A stretch of 64,000 nt of DNA, taken from contig CM067374.1 of assembly GCA_034401795.1 (NCBI GenBank), positions 91,635,222 through 91,699,221 of the forward strand, written 5' to 3'. Below the pieces are notes generated by a model. That model was given only the letters and a program-made list of their open reading frames with translations. It was not told the DNA's origin and searched no databases. Below are positions 12,250-24,497 of the stretch, in pieces. This DNA is from Chaetoderma sp. LZ-2023a (taxonomy: Eukaryota; Mollusca; Caudofoveata; Chaetodermatida; Chaetodermatidae). How positions within the stretch are numbered: the stretch's first letter is position 1; each line of letters opens with the position of its first letter. The position numbers and the translations under genes are program-made.

Positions 12250-12600
12250 TTAACCCTTTAATGGTCAAGTTGGTCGAAAACGACCCCTGCAGTGATCTTG
12301 AGAAATCTCCATTTGCAGACAAAGAAGAGTATTTTTGAAAATTTACCACTTAAATGGCTGTCATTTCAGTGGCAAATTTTCAAAAATACTCTTCTTTGTC
12401 TGCAATTGGACAGTTGCTAAGCAGAAATTTGAATTTTCTTGACCATTACACTTTTGATGAATGCCCATTTGAAGGATAACAGAAATCTATTTTATTTTTC
12501 AATTTTCGTTATAAATTTACAAAAATACCCTCTTGGCTGCAAAAATTAAAATGTCCTTGAAAAGTATTGGCATTTAGGCTAAATGGTTAATTGGAATAAA
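12250..12600. mobile_element. Family B MITE (TTAA-flanked)
   Basis: Starts TTAACCCTTTAATGG and ends AAATGGTTAA. Inside, the arms TTTTTGAAAATTTACCACTT and TGGCAAATTTTCAAAAATAC form a long hairpin centred near 12362. CCATTTGCAGACAAAGAAG and TTCTTTGTCTGCAATTGG lie outside it. CCCTTT termini next to TTAA are typical of piggyBac-type elements; no transposase is present. Confidence 0.75.
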
Positions 12601-13296
12601 TAGTATTTTTACGCTTTAACGCGCTATTGACACAAGAGTGGTTGAATCCATGGATTTCGGGATAATTTTCACATTCCAGACAAAAGCGAGCAGATTTTTG
12701 TTTCCACGTTTTAGACAACATCAACATGTTCTATAATAATTACTGGGTTCCAGATTTACAATGTTTTCTATAAAGGCCTTAAAACGCCGAGCTTTAATAA
12801 ATATCTTCGTTTAAAAAAGAATAAATCGTTGTAAATCGGGAATTGTCTGGAAAAGTTTGCGTTATTACCATAAAAATGTAGCGCTTGGGCGATTCTGGTG
12901 AATACGCCGAGATAATATTTATTAAAAAATTAGTTAATTGGGCCTTGATGTAGAAAAAGGATTTTAACACAATGTTCTCGTGGTATTTGTCCCCCGGAAC
13001 ATTACCGGCCCATCCAGGCAAAACATCCAGTCTGCAGTCTAGAATCCACCATAGGCTACTTTCCGTGATGTATTAAGCCTCATTACAATTGTTAATTTTT
13101 AGAACCTCTTATCAGCTGTCGTGTGGCATTATCATACTTCACAGCCTAACTAAGCATTTTATCCTAGATATTCTCAAATACGTACGCCCCTCCCTCCTTC
13201 TCTCCCTATCACCCCTCTCTATGTCTGTCTTCACCCACCCGTCTCTATATAATCCCACTTCACCATCCAATGAGCCCCTTCTCTGTATACCGATAC
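12601..13296. other. Unassigned stretch
   Basis: No gene or known repeat seen. Confidence 0.4.
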
Positions 13297-13454
13297 GGGG
13301 GGGGGGGGGGGGGGAGGGGTGGCAGGGTTGGAGGGAGAGGGAGGGAGGGAGTGAGGGAGAGTGAGAGAGAGGGAGGGAGGAAGGGAGGGAGGAAACGGGG
13401 GGAGAGGGTGGGAGGGAGGGCTGGGGAGGGAGAGGGAGGGAGGGGGGGAGGAGG

Positions 13455-13507
<53 letters not shown>

Positions 13508-13560
13508 TGAGATAGAGAGAGCGCGTGAGAAAGACAGAGAGAGAGAGGGAGGGAGGGAGG

Positions 13561-13638
<78 letters not shown>

Positions 13639-13880
13639 GAGAGAGAGATATAGGGGGAATGAAGATTGGGCGGAGGCAAGCGGGTAGAGGGAGAAAGGAA
13701 GGGGGAAGGGGTGTAGAAAGAGATAGCGAAAGAGGGTGTGGATGGAGGGGTCTTGGAGAAGAAGGGGTGGGGAGTGGGAGCTAAAGGGGAGGGAGGGAGG
13801 TGGAAAGAGAAGTGGGTGGTGTTGTAGGAATGAAGAGGGGGAGGGGGAGGAGGTGGAGGGAGACATTGGGAGGGATGGAA
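13297..13880. repeat. Purine-only (+ strand) tract: poly-G, GGGA and (GA)n
   Basis: An 18-base G run is followed by GGGAGG-type sequence and two (GA)n blocks (about 13459-13505 and 13565-13632). Nearly all of about 580 bases on + are purines. ORFs rich in Ser/Pro/Leu on the minus strand are by-products of CT repeats. Such mirror-symmetric purine tracts can form triplex DNA. Confidence 0.9.
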
Positions 13881-14445
13881 TTAAGATTCTCGTGGCCGGA
13901 TGCCTATAGAATACCACGCATGTGGTCCCATATTTCGATTGGTCGTTTGTCGACTCGATAGAAGCTATAGGCCTATATTACGGTATGCTAACCACATTTC
14001 CACTGATTATTTTGATAAATATTTGACTGAAGTGTGTTGCATCATCTACGTTTTGAGTACAAATGTATGATCCATTCAAAATAAAATGGTCTTGCTACAT
14101 GTACGCTACTAACGCAGGTTAATGAGGCCTGTAGCGTGCCGATACACGATCAAAACGGCCAGGTATAGGCTCAAATACAGGCTCAGTACCGGCCAACTAA
14201 CCTACGGTATCAGGGTTGCAACAGTTCTTAGCGTTCGGACACTAAATAGTGGTTATTACTCCAGGCAAGGCTAGCAACAGTTTTCAACAACACCAGTCTT
14301 CCTTTCACCCATTTATTCAACACGCTGGTTTCTGATCGTAGCAATATGCGGATAAACATTAGCGCCTCGTTAAATTTAATCATAATTGTCTCGCTATTGC
14401 AAACCACCAGACAATTATTTCAATGAACAAAACCTCTTGACTTTC
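13881..14445. other. Unassigned stretch
   Basis: No gene or known repeat identified. Confidence 0.35.
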
Positions 14446-14529
14446 TGAATATTTTGAAAACAATTTGACTGAAAGTTGTTGGTGGCTTAGCCACCAACAA
14501 CTTTCAGTCAAATTGTTTTCAAAATATTT
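14446..14529. repeat. Stand-alone hairpin module H, near-perfect
   Basis: Arms 14448-14486 and 14490-14528 are perfectly complementary over 39 bp around a 3-base loop (TTA). The outer arm reads AATATTTTGAAAACAATTTG. The flanks show none of the family A words, so this copy stands alone. A decayed copy follows at about 14924-15006. Confidence 0.85.
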
Positions 14530-15006
14530 AGCGAAACCAGAGATATAGTCCCTAGAATGTGTCGTCTGCAAAGACACAGTAGTTAGGCGGTTAAAATGCA
14601 TTCGTTTTCCCCCATGCACAAGTTAATGCTATAATTCCTTTACACACCCGCAAACAAAGATGGCGTTAAAATATCTTCCGGTCCGACAATAATTTGTAAT
14701 ATTCGCGTGCTATAAATGCAAAATTTCCCCTTAAACTAATCATCAAATGTCGGCTACTATTAACATTTTACTGAGACTTGCACATCGGGCGAAACCCAGC
14801 CCTCGCGCGAAACCGCTAGCGCCCAGACACACCCAGCCTTTAAGCTATGCAACCCTCTTTATTCAACGTACGAGAGTTGGACATTTAGACGATTTAATCC
14901 CTGCTATATCCAAGCTCTTCTGGAATAGTTTAGAGAGGAAAATGACAGAAAATAGTTGCTGTATGTGACCGGCAACAACTGTATGTCAAATCGTTTTAAA
15001 ACGTTG

Positions 15007-16818
15007 AACTTGTACCATATTTTGTTCAGCTGAAACCAAGTGCATACGGTCGCAGAACTAAATTGGTTAATTTAAGCGCCGCTTCTTTATAATCATTTGT
15101 TCGCGAGTTCAATGAAAATTATAACAACGCGTAGGACTATCAGTATTTTTTGTACAAATATGCGTACATTTTTTTTTCGTTTAAGCGTTTTCCAAATTTA
15201 ATTCTTCTATTTCAAGTACCCTGCTTTAATTTAAAATTTCATTTTAGACGAAAAAAGAGAATCGTATAAAGTTATAGCTACAAAGAAATATAGCACATTG
15301 CAGTCCATAACAATAATATAAAGGTTCTAAAATCGTTTCACATGGTTGAAAAATATGTCATTGTGAACGCGATCAATTATTAAAATACAATCTGACATGT
15401 GTAGATTTTCCTTAATATTAATCAGCTGTTATCCACCACTACCCACCATCTCTCAGTTCATCATCACCTTTCGACCCACTTTCTGCAACCTTTCACCTTA
15501 GGCCTAACAATGCGTGCTTTCTCAAGGACGAATCATATTTATATTTATAGAAACACATGTGATTAAATTCACACATACCCACACATACCTAACGCGCACA
15601 TACACGTATACGTGGGCATAAAATCATACACATTTTGGTTGGGACACGCAACTAGTGTACGTCCGTCCACCCGCCCGCCCACCAGCTCGCCCGCCCGCCC
15701 GTCCGTCCGTCTGTTAATTTTTTACATTTCTGACAAAGCCGTCTATAAGGTCGCGATTGTACTGTGTACCCTGGGGCTGCCATGAGGCATGCGTGCGTGC
15801 GTGCATGCGTACAAAAGTTAGAAATGAAATTCTCTCAGCTGCCATTTTCTACATTATGAGTTATGGCCAGCATCTTTATGTTGGTTGATTCCTACCTTTA
15901 ATTTGTGTTTATGTCAGTAAAATAAAACTGTGAAATAAGTTTCCAAAGACTCATGTAGGTTGTGGTGTGGTTGGCGCGAGCATCGCCGTTTGTGCCCGAA
16001 CCGCTTGGTATCGTTCCTGCTTCTCACTCTGCTTGGGCGTCAGTACTCTACTTGTCCCTTGTATTTCACGTAATTACCTAGCTCAGATGTGCCATTGTGT
16101 CTTCTTCTCATTTTGTTCACCCCTCCATCTCGTCGGTGCTGCGCCACTGACCAACCGTTCCAGATACATTTCCCTATGGTTCAGTTTGGATGGTAGAATG
16201 TAATCACCACAGTGCTACCACGCAGAAGTTGACAGAACATCAGCTCTTCATGGTAAATGAAACGACAAAGCGATAACTTATGGGAGTTTTCTCATCTTTC
16301 GCTCAGAGCTCCTTAACCAGACGGAAACTTGTGCGATACACATTCACGCCCGACTAATCAATAGACCACAATGTGCACTGCGTGCCCAGAGACTCCGAAA
16401 GAATTTTAAGGTCTTCCGAAATTTGGAAGATATGTATTTTCACTATACTATTGTAACGATGACATATGGTGGGTGCAATGTTCACAATGGTTTAGCGTGC
16501 ATCAACTGGTACGGTAGAGTATACCAGAGTTACTATTAGCGCTGGTAGCTCTATTGTAATGTAACACGAGAAAACTAAAATTGAGTGTATCTTTCTTATT
16601 ATTTATTTGAGACACGCTACGATTGCAGACTTGAAATGAGGAGCTAAAGGTAAAAACTACAATAGAATTTTAAAATTAAATAGTTAAAAAGATCTTTTAA
16701 AAACTTAGCCATCAAATTCTGACAAAGCCGTATAGAAATGGGAGCCACGATTAGGCATAAACATGATGTCTGTGCTTAGCTTAAATTAATAACACTTACA
16801 TCATCAACCCATGACAAG
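15007..16818. other. Unassigned stretch with small CCGT/CCCG patch
   Basis: No gene recognised. At 15660-15760 a GTCC/CCGC-rich patch is followed by TTTCTGACAAAGCCGTCTA. A related word without the microsatellite occurs at about 16718 (TTCTGACAAAGCCGTATAG). See the finding on this microsatellite-linked repeat. Confidence 0.4.
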
Positions 16819-17158
16819 GGACCTTTCCAGTTCACCCATCTATCATATGACGTCATATTCAACTATGTGACGTGTAGGATGACGTCATAATCAATGACGT
16901 CATGAATGGCGTGCATATAGTCGTCACAAATGTTTTACGGATTGTATGTCTTTAATATATACTTATTAAACATGCTGTTGCATATTTTGAAACTAATTAC
17001 ACTGGGAGCTGTTGCTGCTATAGGTAGCAACAGCACCCAGTTAAACCTGTATAGCTTTCTGGAAATTGATAGTCAGCGAGTTCAGGGATCAATCGATCCC
17101 AACACAGGCGAAGTGTGGTTGGAGTGTAGCTAAAGATTGGTCGGGCATGATTCTTCCA
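16819..17158 (+). mobile_element. Family A1 MITE copy
   Basis: Begins GGACCTTTCCAGTTCACCC, carries three TGACGTCA/TGACGTCAT sites, hairpin H with a TAGGTAGCAACAGC side, and a right half ending in ATTCTTCCATTGC. The right hairpin arm is cut short after CACCCAGTTAAACC. Confidence 0.8.
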
Positions 17159-18514
17159 TTGCAAAAAGAGCCACAACCTCCAGCTGCACATTCCTACACA
17201 ATAGAGTTTCCTACTTCAGATGTCATGCAGATCTTCTTTACGAGAAAATGAGTAACAAGAGAATAATTCCATAACCAATTGAGTACTCATATTTACCTTT
17301 GAAAATGCACGAGATGTTGATGTAAGTTGTCTAAATCAGCAAAGGGCGTATAGTGGCAATGCTTTCAATGTGGACCTAGAGCAGCAGCTTTCGTACTACC
17401 CCTTACGGCGTAATAGTTTAATTTTTGTAATTAACATTACATATGCTAATACGATCAATGAATTTAATAAATATCGTCACAAGCTCTTCCCCGCCCCAAT
17501 ATCACCCACTCCCCATCGTGTACAAGAATCCCGCTGCCCGATCCAGCCTTCAACAGGTGGGGCATCAATACAACGCATCTCAAGTGATGACGGTGACACG
17601 GCGTTCCTACACGGCCGAGAATGGCCCGGCACCGCCCTGTAGCGATTCACCGAGATAAAGCCAGTCAGCGTCCACAGATGCTACAATAGAAGCGGTTTTA
17701 CGGAGCGGCAGGGGACATGTTTCTGCGATGTAGGGCTAATTTTGGCCATTCAAATGCATTAAGTATTCCCCTGCCACTACAACAACCGTCACAGCTAGAC
17801 ATACAACGCTCGCTGCCACGCTAAATGCACACTGTATAAGACAATATATGTGGTATTTAAGCAGATGAACGATCTCATTAATGTGGTGCGCAAAAGTCAC
17901 CCTTTCTTCCAAGAAATCAGGTTCTTAATCTCAGTCAATGCACCAATGCAGTGGAACTTTTGTCTAATTTGCATTGCGCATGATGGGGGAGGGAGGGACG
18001 GGTGGCATTGTGCGTGCGCACGTGCGTGCGTGGGTGCGTGCGTGCGTGACAATATTTATTGATCACAAATTAGCATGCATACGCGTAATGCTAATGACAA
18101 AAGATAGATTTCGGTTAAATTAAACACATTGTCACGTTGTTTTGCCAACACAACTCCCTCCACCCACCACATTCGTCATGACAACCCGGCTGATATGATA
18201 AAATTCAAAATCTTTTATTTACCAAAATTATTGCTCCACTAGAATCTTTCATGGTCCAAAAGATGTTTATGATATGGATAGCGGTGATTAAAGGGCGCAT
18301 CAATATTCAATCATATATTCGTCCAAGCTTCGGTGATCAAAGCGGAGGGTCACAGCTACGCGCCAGGTTTTGACGGCATTGAGCGATAACTAAGCTAATA
18401 CGGTAGGTAATAAAACTAAAACATTTCAGAAACCTGGTTTACGGGGCAGGTACCGGAGCAGTACGAGCCCAGTAATCTGCGTCATCGGGGGAACTGTGCT
18501 GCTGTTCAACGAAT
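17159..18514. other. Unassigned stretch
   Basis: No coding sequence supported. Short GTGC/GTGCGTGC simple sequence lies near 18009-18050. The overlapping open frames at 17370-17658 have no domain. Confidence 0.4.
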
Positions 18515-18911
18515 TCACCTTTCCAGAGTATCCGCCTATCACCTGGCGTCATATGACGTTATAATCAGCTAAGCGGCGTATAGGATGACGTCATAGTCAT
18601 TACGTCATAAACAATTATATTGTGCCCATCTTTAGCTCTTAATAGTCCGACACGTTGTACGAATTGTATGTATCTACTATTTAATAAACATGCTGTTGAA
18701 TATTTTGAAACCAATTTGACTGGACACTGTTGCTACCATAGGCAGCAACAGCGCCCAGTCAAATTAGTTCCCAAATATTCAATAGCTTACCTGTATAGTT
18801 TTCTGGAAATTGATAGTCATGGAGTTCAGAGATCGATCGATCCCAAAACGAGCGAGGTGTGGGTAGAGCTTAGATTGAGATGGGCGGGGCATAGCTAAAA
18901 TGGAAAGGGCC
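18515..18911 (+). mobile_element. Family A1 MITE copy, complete hairpin
   Basis: CACCTTTCCAGAG start, TGACGTCATAGTCATTACG, TCTACTATTTAATAAACATG, an intact hairpin H with loop side ATAGGCAGCAACAGC, GATCGATCGATCCC, GAGATGGGCGGGGC, and end ATGGAAAGGGCC followed by AT. Confidence 0.82.
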
Positions 18912-19385
18912 ATTGAGCAATGTAATGCATTAATCAGCTTCTATATTCCATTCAAAACACATTTACTCATATATAGTAACAGAATCTTTATCCAAGGAAT
19001 AAATAAATAAACAACTAATTAAATAAATAAGCATCACCGTTGACCATCTTCCCAACAGCTGAGATCTGGAAATCAATTATCGCGTGACGTCATTGTTTGG
19101 ATGCCATCGTAACGGCGACGTGTCAGTTTTCTTGTTGAATGAAATCAACATCGGCGGGGAACCAAATACCGTAACGTGGCAACGACTCCGCCCTAGCTAC
19201 CGCACGAGGTGTTTATTTTGAAAATAGTGATGCTAAATTTAAAACCAATTATATACGAAGTCAGCTTTAAATTGGCCATTATGCCCATTGGAGTGAAAAG
19301 TCTACGGACTAAGATAATGGTGTAGTAACTACCATTAAGACACAGCAGATGGTATAGGCTACTTACTAGAAACTGCCGCTGCTGG

Positions 19386-19476
19386 CCTGCTGCTGTTACT
19401 GTCGCTTCCGCTGCCGCTGCCGCTGCCGCTGCCGCTACCGCTGCCGCTGCCACTAACGCGACCGCTGCCGCTGATG

Positions 19477-19557
<81 letters not shown>

Positions 19558-19560
19558 GCA
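19386..19560. repeat. GCTGCC-type hexanucleotide array and (CTA)n
   Basis: Repeats of CCGCTG run at about 19399-19470, then about 28 CTA triplets to 19557. Homopolymer-like peptides in these frames are by-products. Confidence 0.92.
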
Positions 19561-19704
19561 CCAAGGCCAGTGCCGCGATAGAGACCGGGTGAGGGCATAG
19601 CATACACATCATACTGTGTGCATCCAAAAGATAGTCTCATATGAATTCGACAGTGTATCAGTATATCCGACATGTGAAAGCTGGTCAGCTAAACCAAGAT
19701 TCTG

Positions 19705-19850
19705 TCTTGTCGCGGTGGTCCAGCGGAAAGATGCCTGGGTTGCTGACGTTATGCGGAATTGCAGGATGGCGGTTCGATCCCCGACCGGGGAAATGATGAT
19801 CAACAAAGTAAACTAACGGGTACACTCCGTAGGCGGGGTTAGCTCGGAAA
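19705..19850 (+). mobile_element. tRNA-like SINE head (A and B boxes)
   Basis: TGGTCCAGCGG at about 19713 matches an RNA polymerase III A box, and GGTTCGATCCC at about 19771 matches a B box, spaced as in a tRNA. The surrounding CGGTTCGATCCCCGACCGG could form a T-arm-like stem. It lacks a clear full cloverleaf and is followed by unrelated sequence and then a (TAC)n run at 19889 that could be a SINE tail. It could instead be a tRNA pseudogene. Confidence 0.5.
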
Positions 19851-19887
19851 TTGAAGTCATCGCGTTGCCAGTGTGTTAAAAACTAAG

Positions 19888-19888
<1 letters not shown>

Positions 19889-19950
<62 letters not shown>

Positions 19951-19995
19951 CAACAAGAGAATCATTTGTTGTCGTCGTCGTCGTCGTTGTTGTCG

Positions 19996-20047
<52 letters not shown>
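19889..20047. repeat. (TAC)n then (GTC/GTT)n microsatellites
   Basis: About 20 TAC triplets, a short spacer CAACAAGAGAATCATTTG, then GTC triplets grading into GTT triplets. Confidence 0.93.
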
Positions 20048-20611
20048 GAGAATGTTGGCGAGATATCATAAACAAGTCATGACATGCCGAACGCAAGCGG
20101 AGCGGCCATACAGTCATAAACAAGCCATGAGGCGCATGTTTTGCAGAAGACAGATTTTTGCATGTGTTAATTAAGGGAGCTATTCCTCCTGGTGGGTCTT
20201 TGATGGCACTCTCAAACAGGACATAGATAACGCGTGTAAATCAATCAACAACCAGCGGGAGAAATGCGCATGGAAGTGAACGAACACAAACTGAACGAAC
20301 ATGACAGAAGCCTTAAAATACAATCCTTCATAACTGTATTAGTATTGTGCGTATATTTAGATACCAATACTGAACAATGAGGTTCTTAGCGCACAAATTG
20401 ATGCAATATTTGTTCAATTATTCATTCTTATTTATCAACATACCCATCCATCAGCTAGCCAATCCATCCATTTATCTCTTAGACGGTCTGGTGCGTTCAT
20501 CCACTACTCTGCCTATATATTTATGTAGGCTATGGCAGCTCAAATCCTATCTATCTAACCATATCCATATCAAATGGCCATTATTCCTTGTTATTACATA
20601 TTATAAGCTCG

Positions 20612-20636
20612 CTAATAATAATAGTAATAATAATAA

Positions 20637-20703
<67 letters not shown>

Positions 20704-20704
20704 C
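20612..20704. repeat. (AAT)n microsatellite
   Basis: About 30 AAT triplets with two interruptions. The Asn-rich open frame is a by-product. Confidence 0.93.
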
Positions 20705-20880
20705 GTTATTTATTGAGGGTAGCACTTCAAGTACACGGCCTGATCTAGCAGAGGCCCTCATTAACATATATACAAAAAATTTTTTTATATAATATGTACA
20801 AATTTATACATCTATGTACAGACAAAGAACTTAGGGAATCTATTTCTTATAATCATATAATATTCTGAATGTATTAAGAG

Positions 20881-20955
20881 TAATTTGAACAAAAGCTACT
20901 GATGCTTTCAACAGCAGCAAACTTTCAATCAAATTAGCATTGATATATTCAGCAT
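20881..20955. repeat. Decayed hairpin module H
   Basis: GCAGCAAACTTTCAATCAAATTAG resembles the right arm of H, and TAATTTGAACAAAAGC the left. Confidence 0.45.
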
Positions 20956-21165
20956 TGTAAAGTAAATTCCTTTCTTTTCTGCCGAGATGCTTTGGAAACA
21001 ATGCAAGAAATAGAAATAACGATATTTTTATGTGCTAAAATACAGAAACTAATTCTCAATTTCGTAGACAAATACAGCTAATCACATTATAACATACGAT
21101 TATACATACATACAGAAACAATAGATTTAGTACAATTATTACCATTACCCACGCCGTCGAATGTC

Positions 21166-21497
21166 TTAACCCTTTACTGACTAAATTTGTCAGGAAAACC
21201 TCGATTGGGTCTATCTATTGTGAAATGTCCGTTTCCAGAACAAGACAATGCCATTCTTGGAAATTTACCACCGGAAAGACTGGCTCTATTATCGCGCCTA
21301 TCATTCCTGTCATAAATTTGCAAAAAATAGTCCTCTGGACTGCAAATGGTAATTTCTCTAGCCGATTTTATGGACTTGTTTCTAGGCTTGTGCATTTATG
21401 GGTCAAAGAGCGGAAGAATCACCAAATTTTGCATAGCACTTCATAATGTAGGGTAAAATCAGAAGGTTCAATCGAAGGTTTGTATCTTAAAGGTTAA
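21166..21497. mobile_element. Family B MITE, diverged, TTAA at both ends
   Basis: Opens TTAACCCTTTACTGAC and closes AAAGGTTAA. Internal arms GAAATTTACCACCGGAAAGA and TCATAAATTTGCAAAAAATA show the B palindrome. GGACTGCAAATGG corresponds to the family word GGTCTGCAAATGG. Confidence 0.65.
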
Positions 21498-21686
21498 TTA
21501 GGCATATATAGTTTACTGAAATTAAGAACTCACCAAAGCACATGCACTCCCAATCACACACACTCACTTCCACACGCACATGAACTCATGTACATACACT
21601 CCCGTGGGTTTACATCCAATATAGTAGGTCTACGCCAACATCTAACCATTTCAACACTAGTATTGGAACTCAAGTCATGCTATTAA

Positions 21687-21780
21687 GCTGTTGCATATCT
21701 TAAGCATAATTTGAATGAAAGGTCTTGATACCTTCGGCAGCAACACTATCCAGTCAAATTAGTATCAAAATTATACAGCA
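21687..21780. repeat. Hairpin module H, diverged
   Basis: The right arm CCAGTCAAATTAGTATCAAA is clear. The left arm AGCATAATTTGAATGAAAGG is worn. It stands alone, with no family A flanks. Confidence 0.55.
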
Positions 21781-22004
21781 AGGGAACCTATTTTGTGTCT
21801 ACATTTCGTGCTCTAATGATAAAGGATCGGGAAAGTTGAAAAATATACGATAGATATATTCATCACAAAGTAAGCATATGCCCCATCACATACTAATGTG
21901 ACGGACAATAGTATAATACAATTTCACAATGCATACACAAAACTATTTACATTAGGAGAAGTATTTTCCATGCATGTACTATATGACTATCCTGAAACCC
22001 TAAC

Positions 22005-22365
22005 CTTTGGATTGGCGATATGTGAAATGGTCATTTGCTGGTCCGGAGGAGTGTTTACGACAATTGGACACAGGAATGATTGACTCTGTTACCGAGCCAG
22101 TCATTCCAGTGCTCCATTGTCGGAAACACTCCCCTCCTAGGCCGCCAATGTCCTTTCATTGTATGTTTACGGTTCTCTTTTTTTTTTCTTTTTTTTTTTT
22201 AAACATATTTTTATTGTAATAAATGTATTTAGAGAAACGGATCTTGTGGCATGCTCGTTTAACATACAAATATCCTTTTCAAATAGAAATATTATATAAC
22301 GGTAGTTAAATTAGCGAGCGTGCGAGTGAGCGAGCGAGCAGGCGAGCGAGCGAAAGAGGGAGAGA

Positions 22366-22424
<59 letters not shown>

Positions 22425-23100
22425 GGAGAGAGAGAGAGAGAGAGAGAGAGAGCCTTTATAAATGATAACACAAAGAACTATTAGCATTACATTGCTCGGA
22501 AATGATCATATGCAGACCAAAAGAACACTCCTCCTGAAAATGTATGACCCGAATGACAGGCTCAGTCAGTGAACCAGTCATTCCAGTGGTAAACCCGCAA
22601 AGAGCAGTTGACCTTTCGGTCCGCAGATGGACACTTCCCAACAGACAATGCTCTGGAGAGTGCTCTAACTGTCTTTAAAGCAGACATTAATTTAATTCAA
22701 ATGATTATAAATAAACAATTGTTAAATAAAATTTAATAGAAGATGTGTATGTGTAGACCAGGAGAAGACTCTTCTCGAGGATTCATCACTGCAACGACAG
22801 GTTCAGTTGCTGAGCCAATGATTCCAGTGTGCAGCCCTCGAAAACAGTTGACTCCTGGCCAGCAGATGGGCATTTTGTTCAACATATTGCTAACCTATCG
22901 GGATATACACATTATAACTGTTCTCAGTGATTTTAATTTGCAGTTATAACTATTGTTCCGATGCCCATTTGCGGGTCTGGGAGAAGTGTTTCCGAGAATT
23001 GGACACCGGAATGACTGGCTCGGTTTCTAAGTCATTCATTCTGCTGCTCATTTTTCGGGAACACACCTCTCTTGATCAACAAATGGTCATTTTTGTATGT
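22005..23100. mobile_element. Cluster of four family B-type palindromes (variant subfamily)
   Basis: Copies at about 22020-22155, 22500-22640, 22750-22875 and 22960-23095 each have a central GGAATGACTGGCTC/GTCATTCCAGTG-like hairpin between TTTGCWGGTC-like and GACC/CAGCARATGG-like ends. Three of them share arm differences from the standard family (GTGTTTACGACAATTGGACAC or GTGTTTCCGAGAATTGGAC). A (GCGA)n-(GA)n run sits between the first two. No TTAA ends are evident. Confidence 0.55.
22313..22452. repeat. (GCGA)n and (GA)n microsatellite
   Basis: GCGAGCGAGC-type units grade into about 45 GA dinucleotides. Confidence 0.93.
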
Positions 23101-23167
23101 TTTATCTCTATTGTGCTAAATGATCAGGGTTATTGTTCTTCCTAGTACTATGCCTTGTTATTCAATA

Positions 23168-23583
23168 ACCATATCACAGGCTCGTTATCCCATGACATTC
23201 CTTATCAAATGACCGTCATTCTGTGTTACATGTATGATATGGCCGTTATTCCACATTATTCCTTATCATATGGCCGCTATCCCGTGTTATTCCATATCAC
23301 ATGGCCGTTATTTCGTGTTATTACTTAGCATATGGCCGCTATTCCGTGTTATTCCATATCATATGGCCGCTATTCCATGTTAGTCCATAACATATGGCCG
23401 TTATTCCGTGTTATTACTTAGCATATGGCCGTTATTCCGTGTTATTCCTTATCATATGATCGTTGTTCCGTGTTATTCCTTATCATATGAGCGTTATTCC
23501 GTGTTATTCCATATCATATGACCGTTATTCCGTGTCATGACTTATCATATGGCCGTTATTCTATGTAATTCCATATCATAGGG
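23168..23583. repeat. 31-bp minisatellite, about 13 copies
   Basis: The unit starts ATGGCCGTTATTCCGTG and continues TTATTCCTTATCAT. Copies differ by a few bases, mainly ATGGCC/ATGACC/ATGAGC and CTTATC/CATATC/CTTAGC. No sign of coding. Confidence 0.92.
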
Positions 23584-23599
23584 CTGATTATTCGTTATT

Positions 23600-24182
23600 G
23601 GCTGTTTCAGTTTTAAGACAGGAATCATAGGCAGCAACAGCTGCCAGTTAAATGAGTTTCAAAATATTCAACACAATAGTCCTTCCATTATAAAGAATTA
23701 GTAATTTATGGTCTGTAATGGGTTAATATCGCTTAATAATTATACTGAGTATTAAAGTATTCATTATCATCTTATAGGCCCTAAGTGTGTCGTTGCATAG
23801 ATAGTTAAACGGATTCTTTCACTGATCCGGGCGTAACGAACACGATGGCGGAATCCGTCGTTAGACAGCTGAAATTAATTAAGAAGCTATCTTCCACTGG
23901 AAATGAAGCTTATAAAACCGTCAATTAATGCAATTGTAAATGTATTGGCCCCTTATTTGAAAATGTTATGGATCGTGTAGACTAAACGAATAAGCGGTCT
24001 ATAGCATCTGTATCTATGCATTAAGGAGCTAAGATTAATTTATACACGTAATGAAGTTGTAGTTCTGTGGAAGATAATGTCAAGCAACAAAGCCATGGGC
24101 CAAAAAGATGATACGTTTTAAGGGTTGTATGCATGATCAAGATGAATTTCAAATTTTAGTTGCGAGGCGCAACTGGTAGTTG
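23600..24182. other. Hairpin half and unassigned sequence
   Basis: 23631-23672 holds only the right arm of H (GCCAGTTAAATGAGTTTC). The remaining sequence is unassigned and has no recognisable gene. Confidence 0.45.
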
Positions 24183-24497
24183 GTCCGTCCGTCCGTCCGT
24201 CCGTCCGTCCGTTCGTTCGTTCGTTCGTTCGTTCGTTCGTTCGTTCGTTCGTTCGTTCGTTCGTTCGTTCGTTCGTTCGTTCGTTCGTTCGTTCGTTCGT
24301 TCGTTCGTTCGTTCGTTCGTTCGTTCGTTCGTTCGTTCGTTCGTTCGTTCGTTCGTTCGTTCGTTCGTTCGTTCGTCCGTCCGTCCGTCCGTCCGTCCGT
24401 CCGCCCGCCCGCCCGCCCGCCCGCCCGCCCGCCCGCCCGCCCGCCCGCCCGCCCGCCCACCCGCCCGCCTGTATGTATGTCTGTCTGTCTGTCTGTT
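24183..24497. repeat. Tetranucleotide array TCCG, TTCG, CCGT, CCCG, TCTG
   Basis: Ordered blocks: TCCG (24183-24210), TTCG (to about 24376), CCGT (to about 24402), CCCG (to about 24470), then TGTA/TCTG. Arg/Ser/Pro/Thr repeat frames are by-products. Confidence 0.95.

Noticed and set aside
13231-13917. 228-aa Ser/Pro/Leu-rich minus-strand frame
   Set aside because: It lies wholly in a purine tract made of GA and GGGA repeats.
19193-19673. Poly-Val, poly-Ser and poly-Gly-Ser frames
   Set aside because: They result from CTA and GCTGCC repeats.
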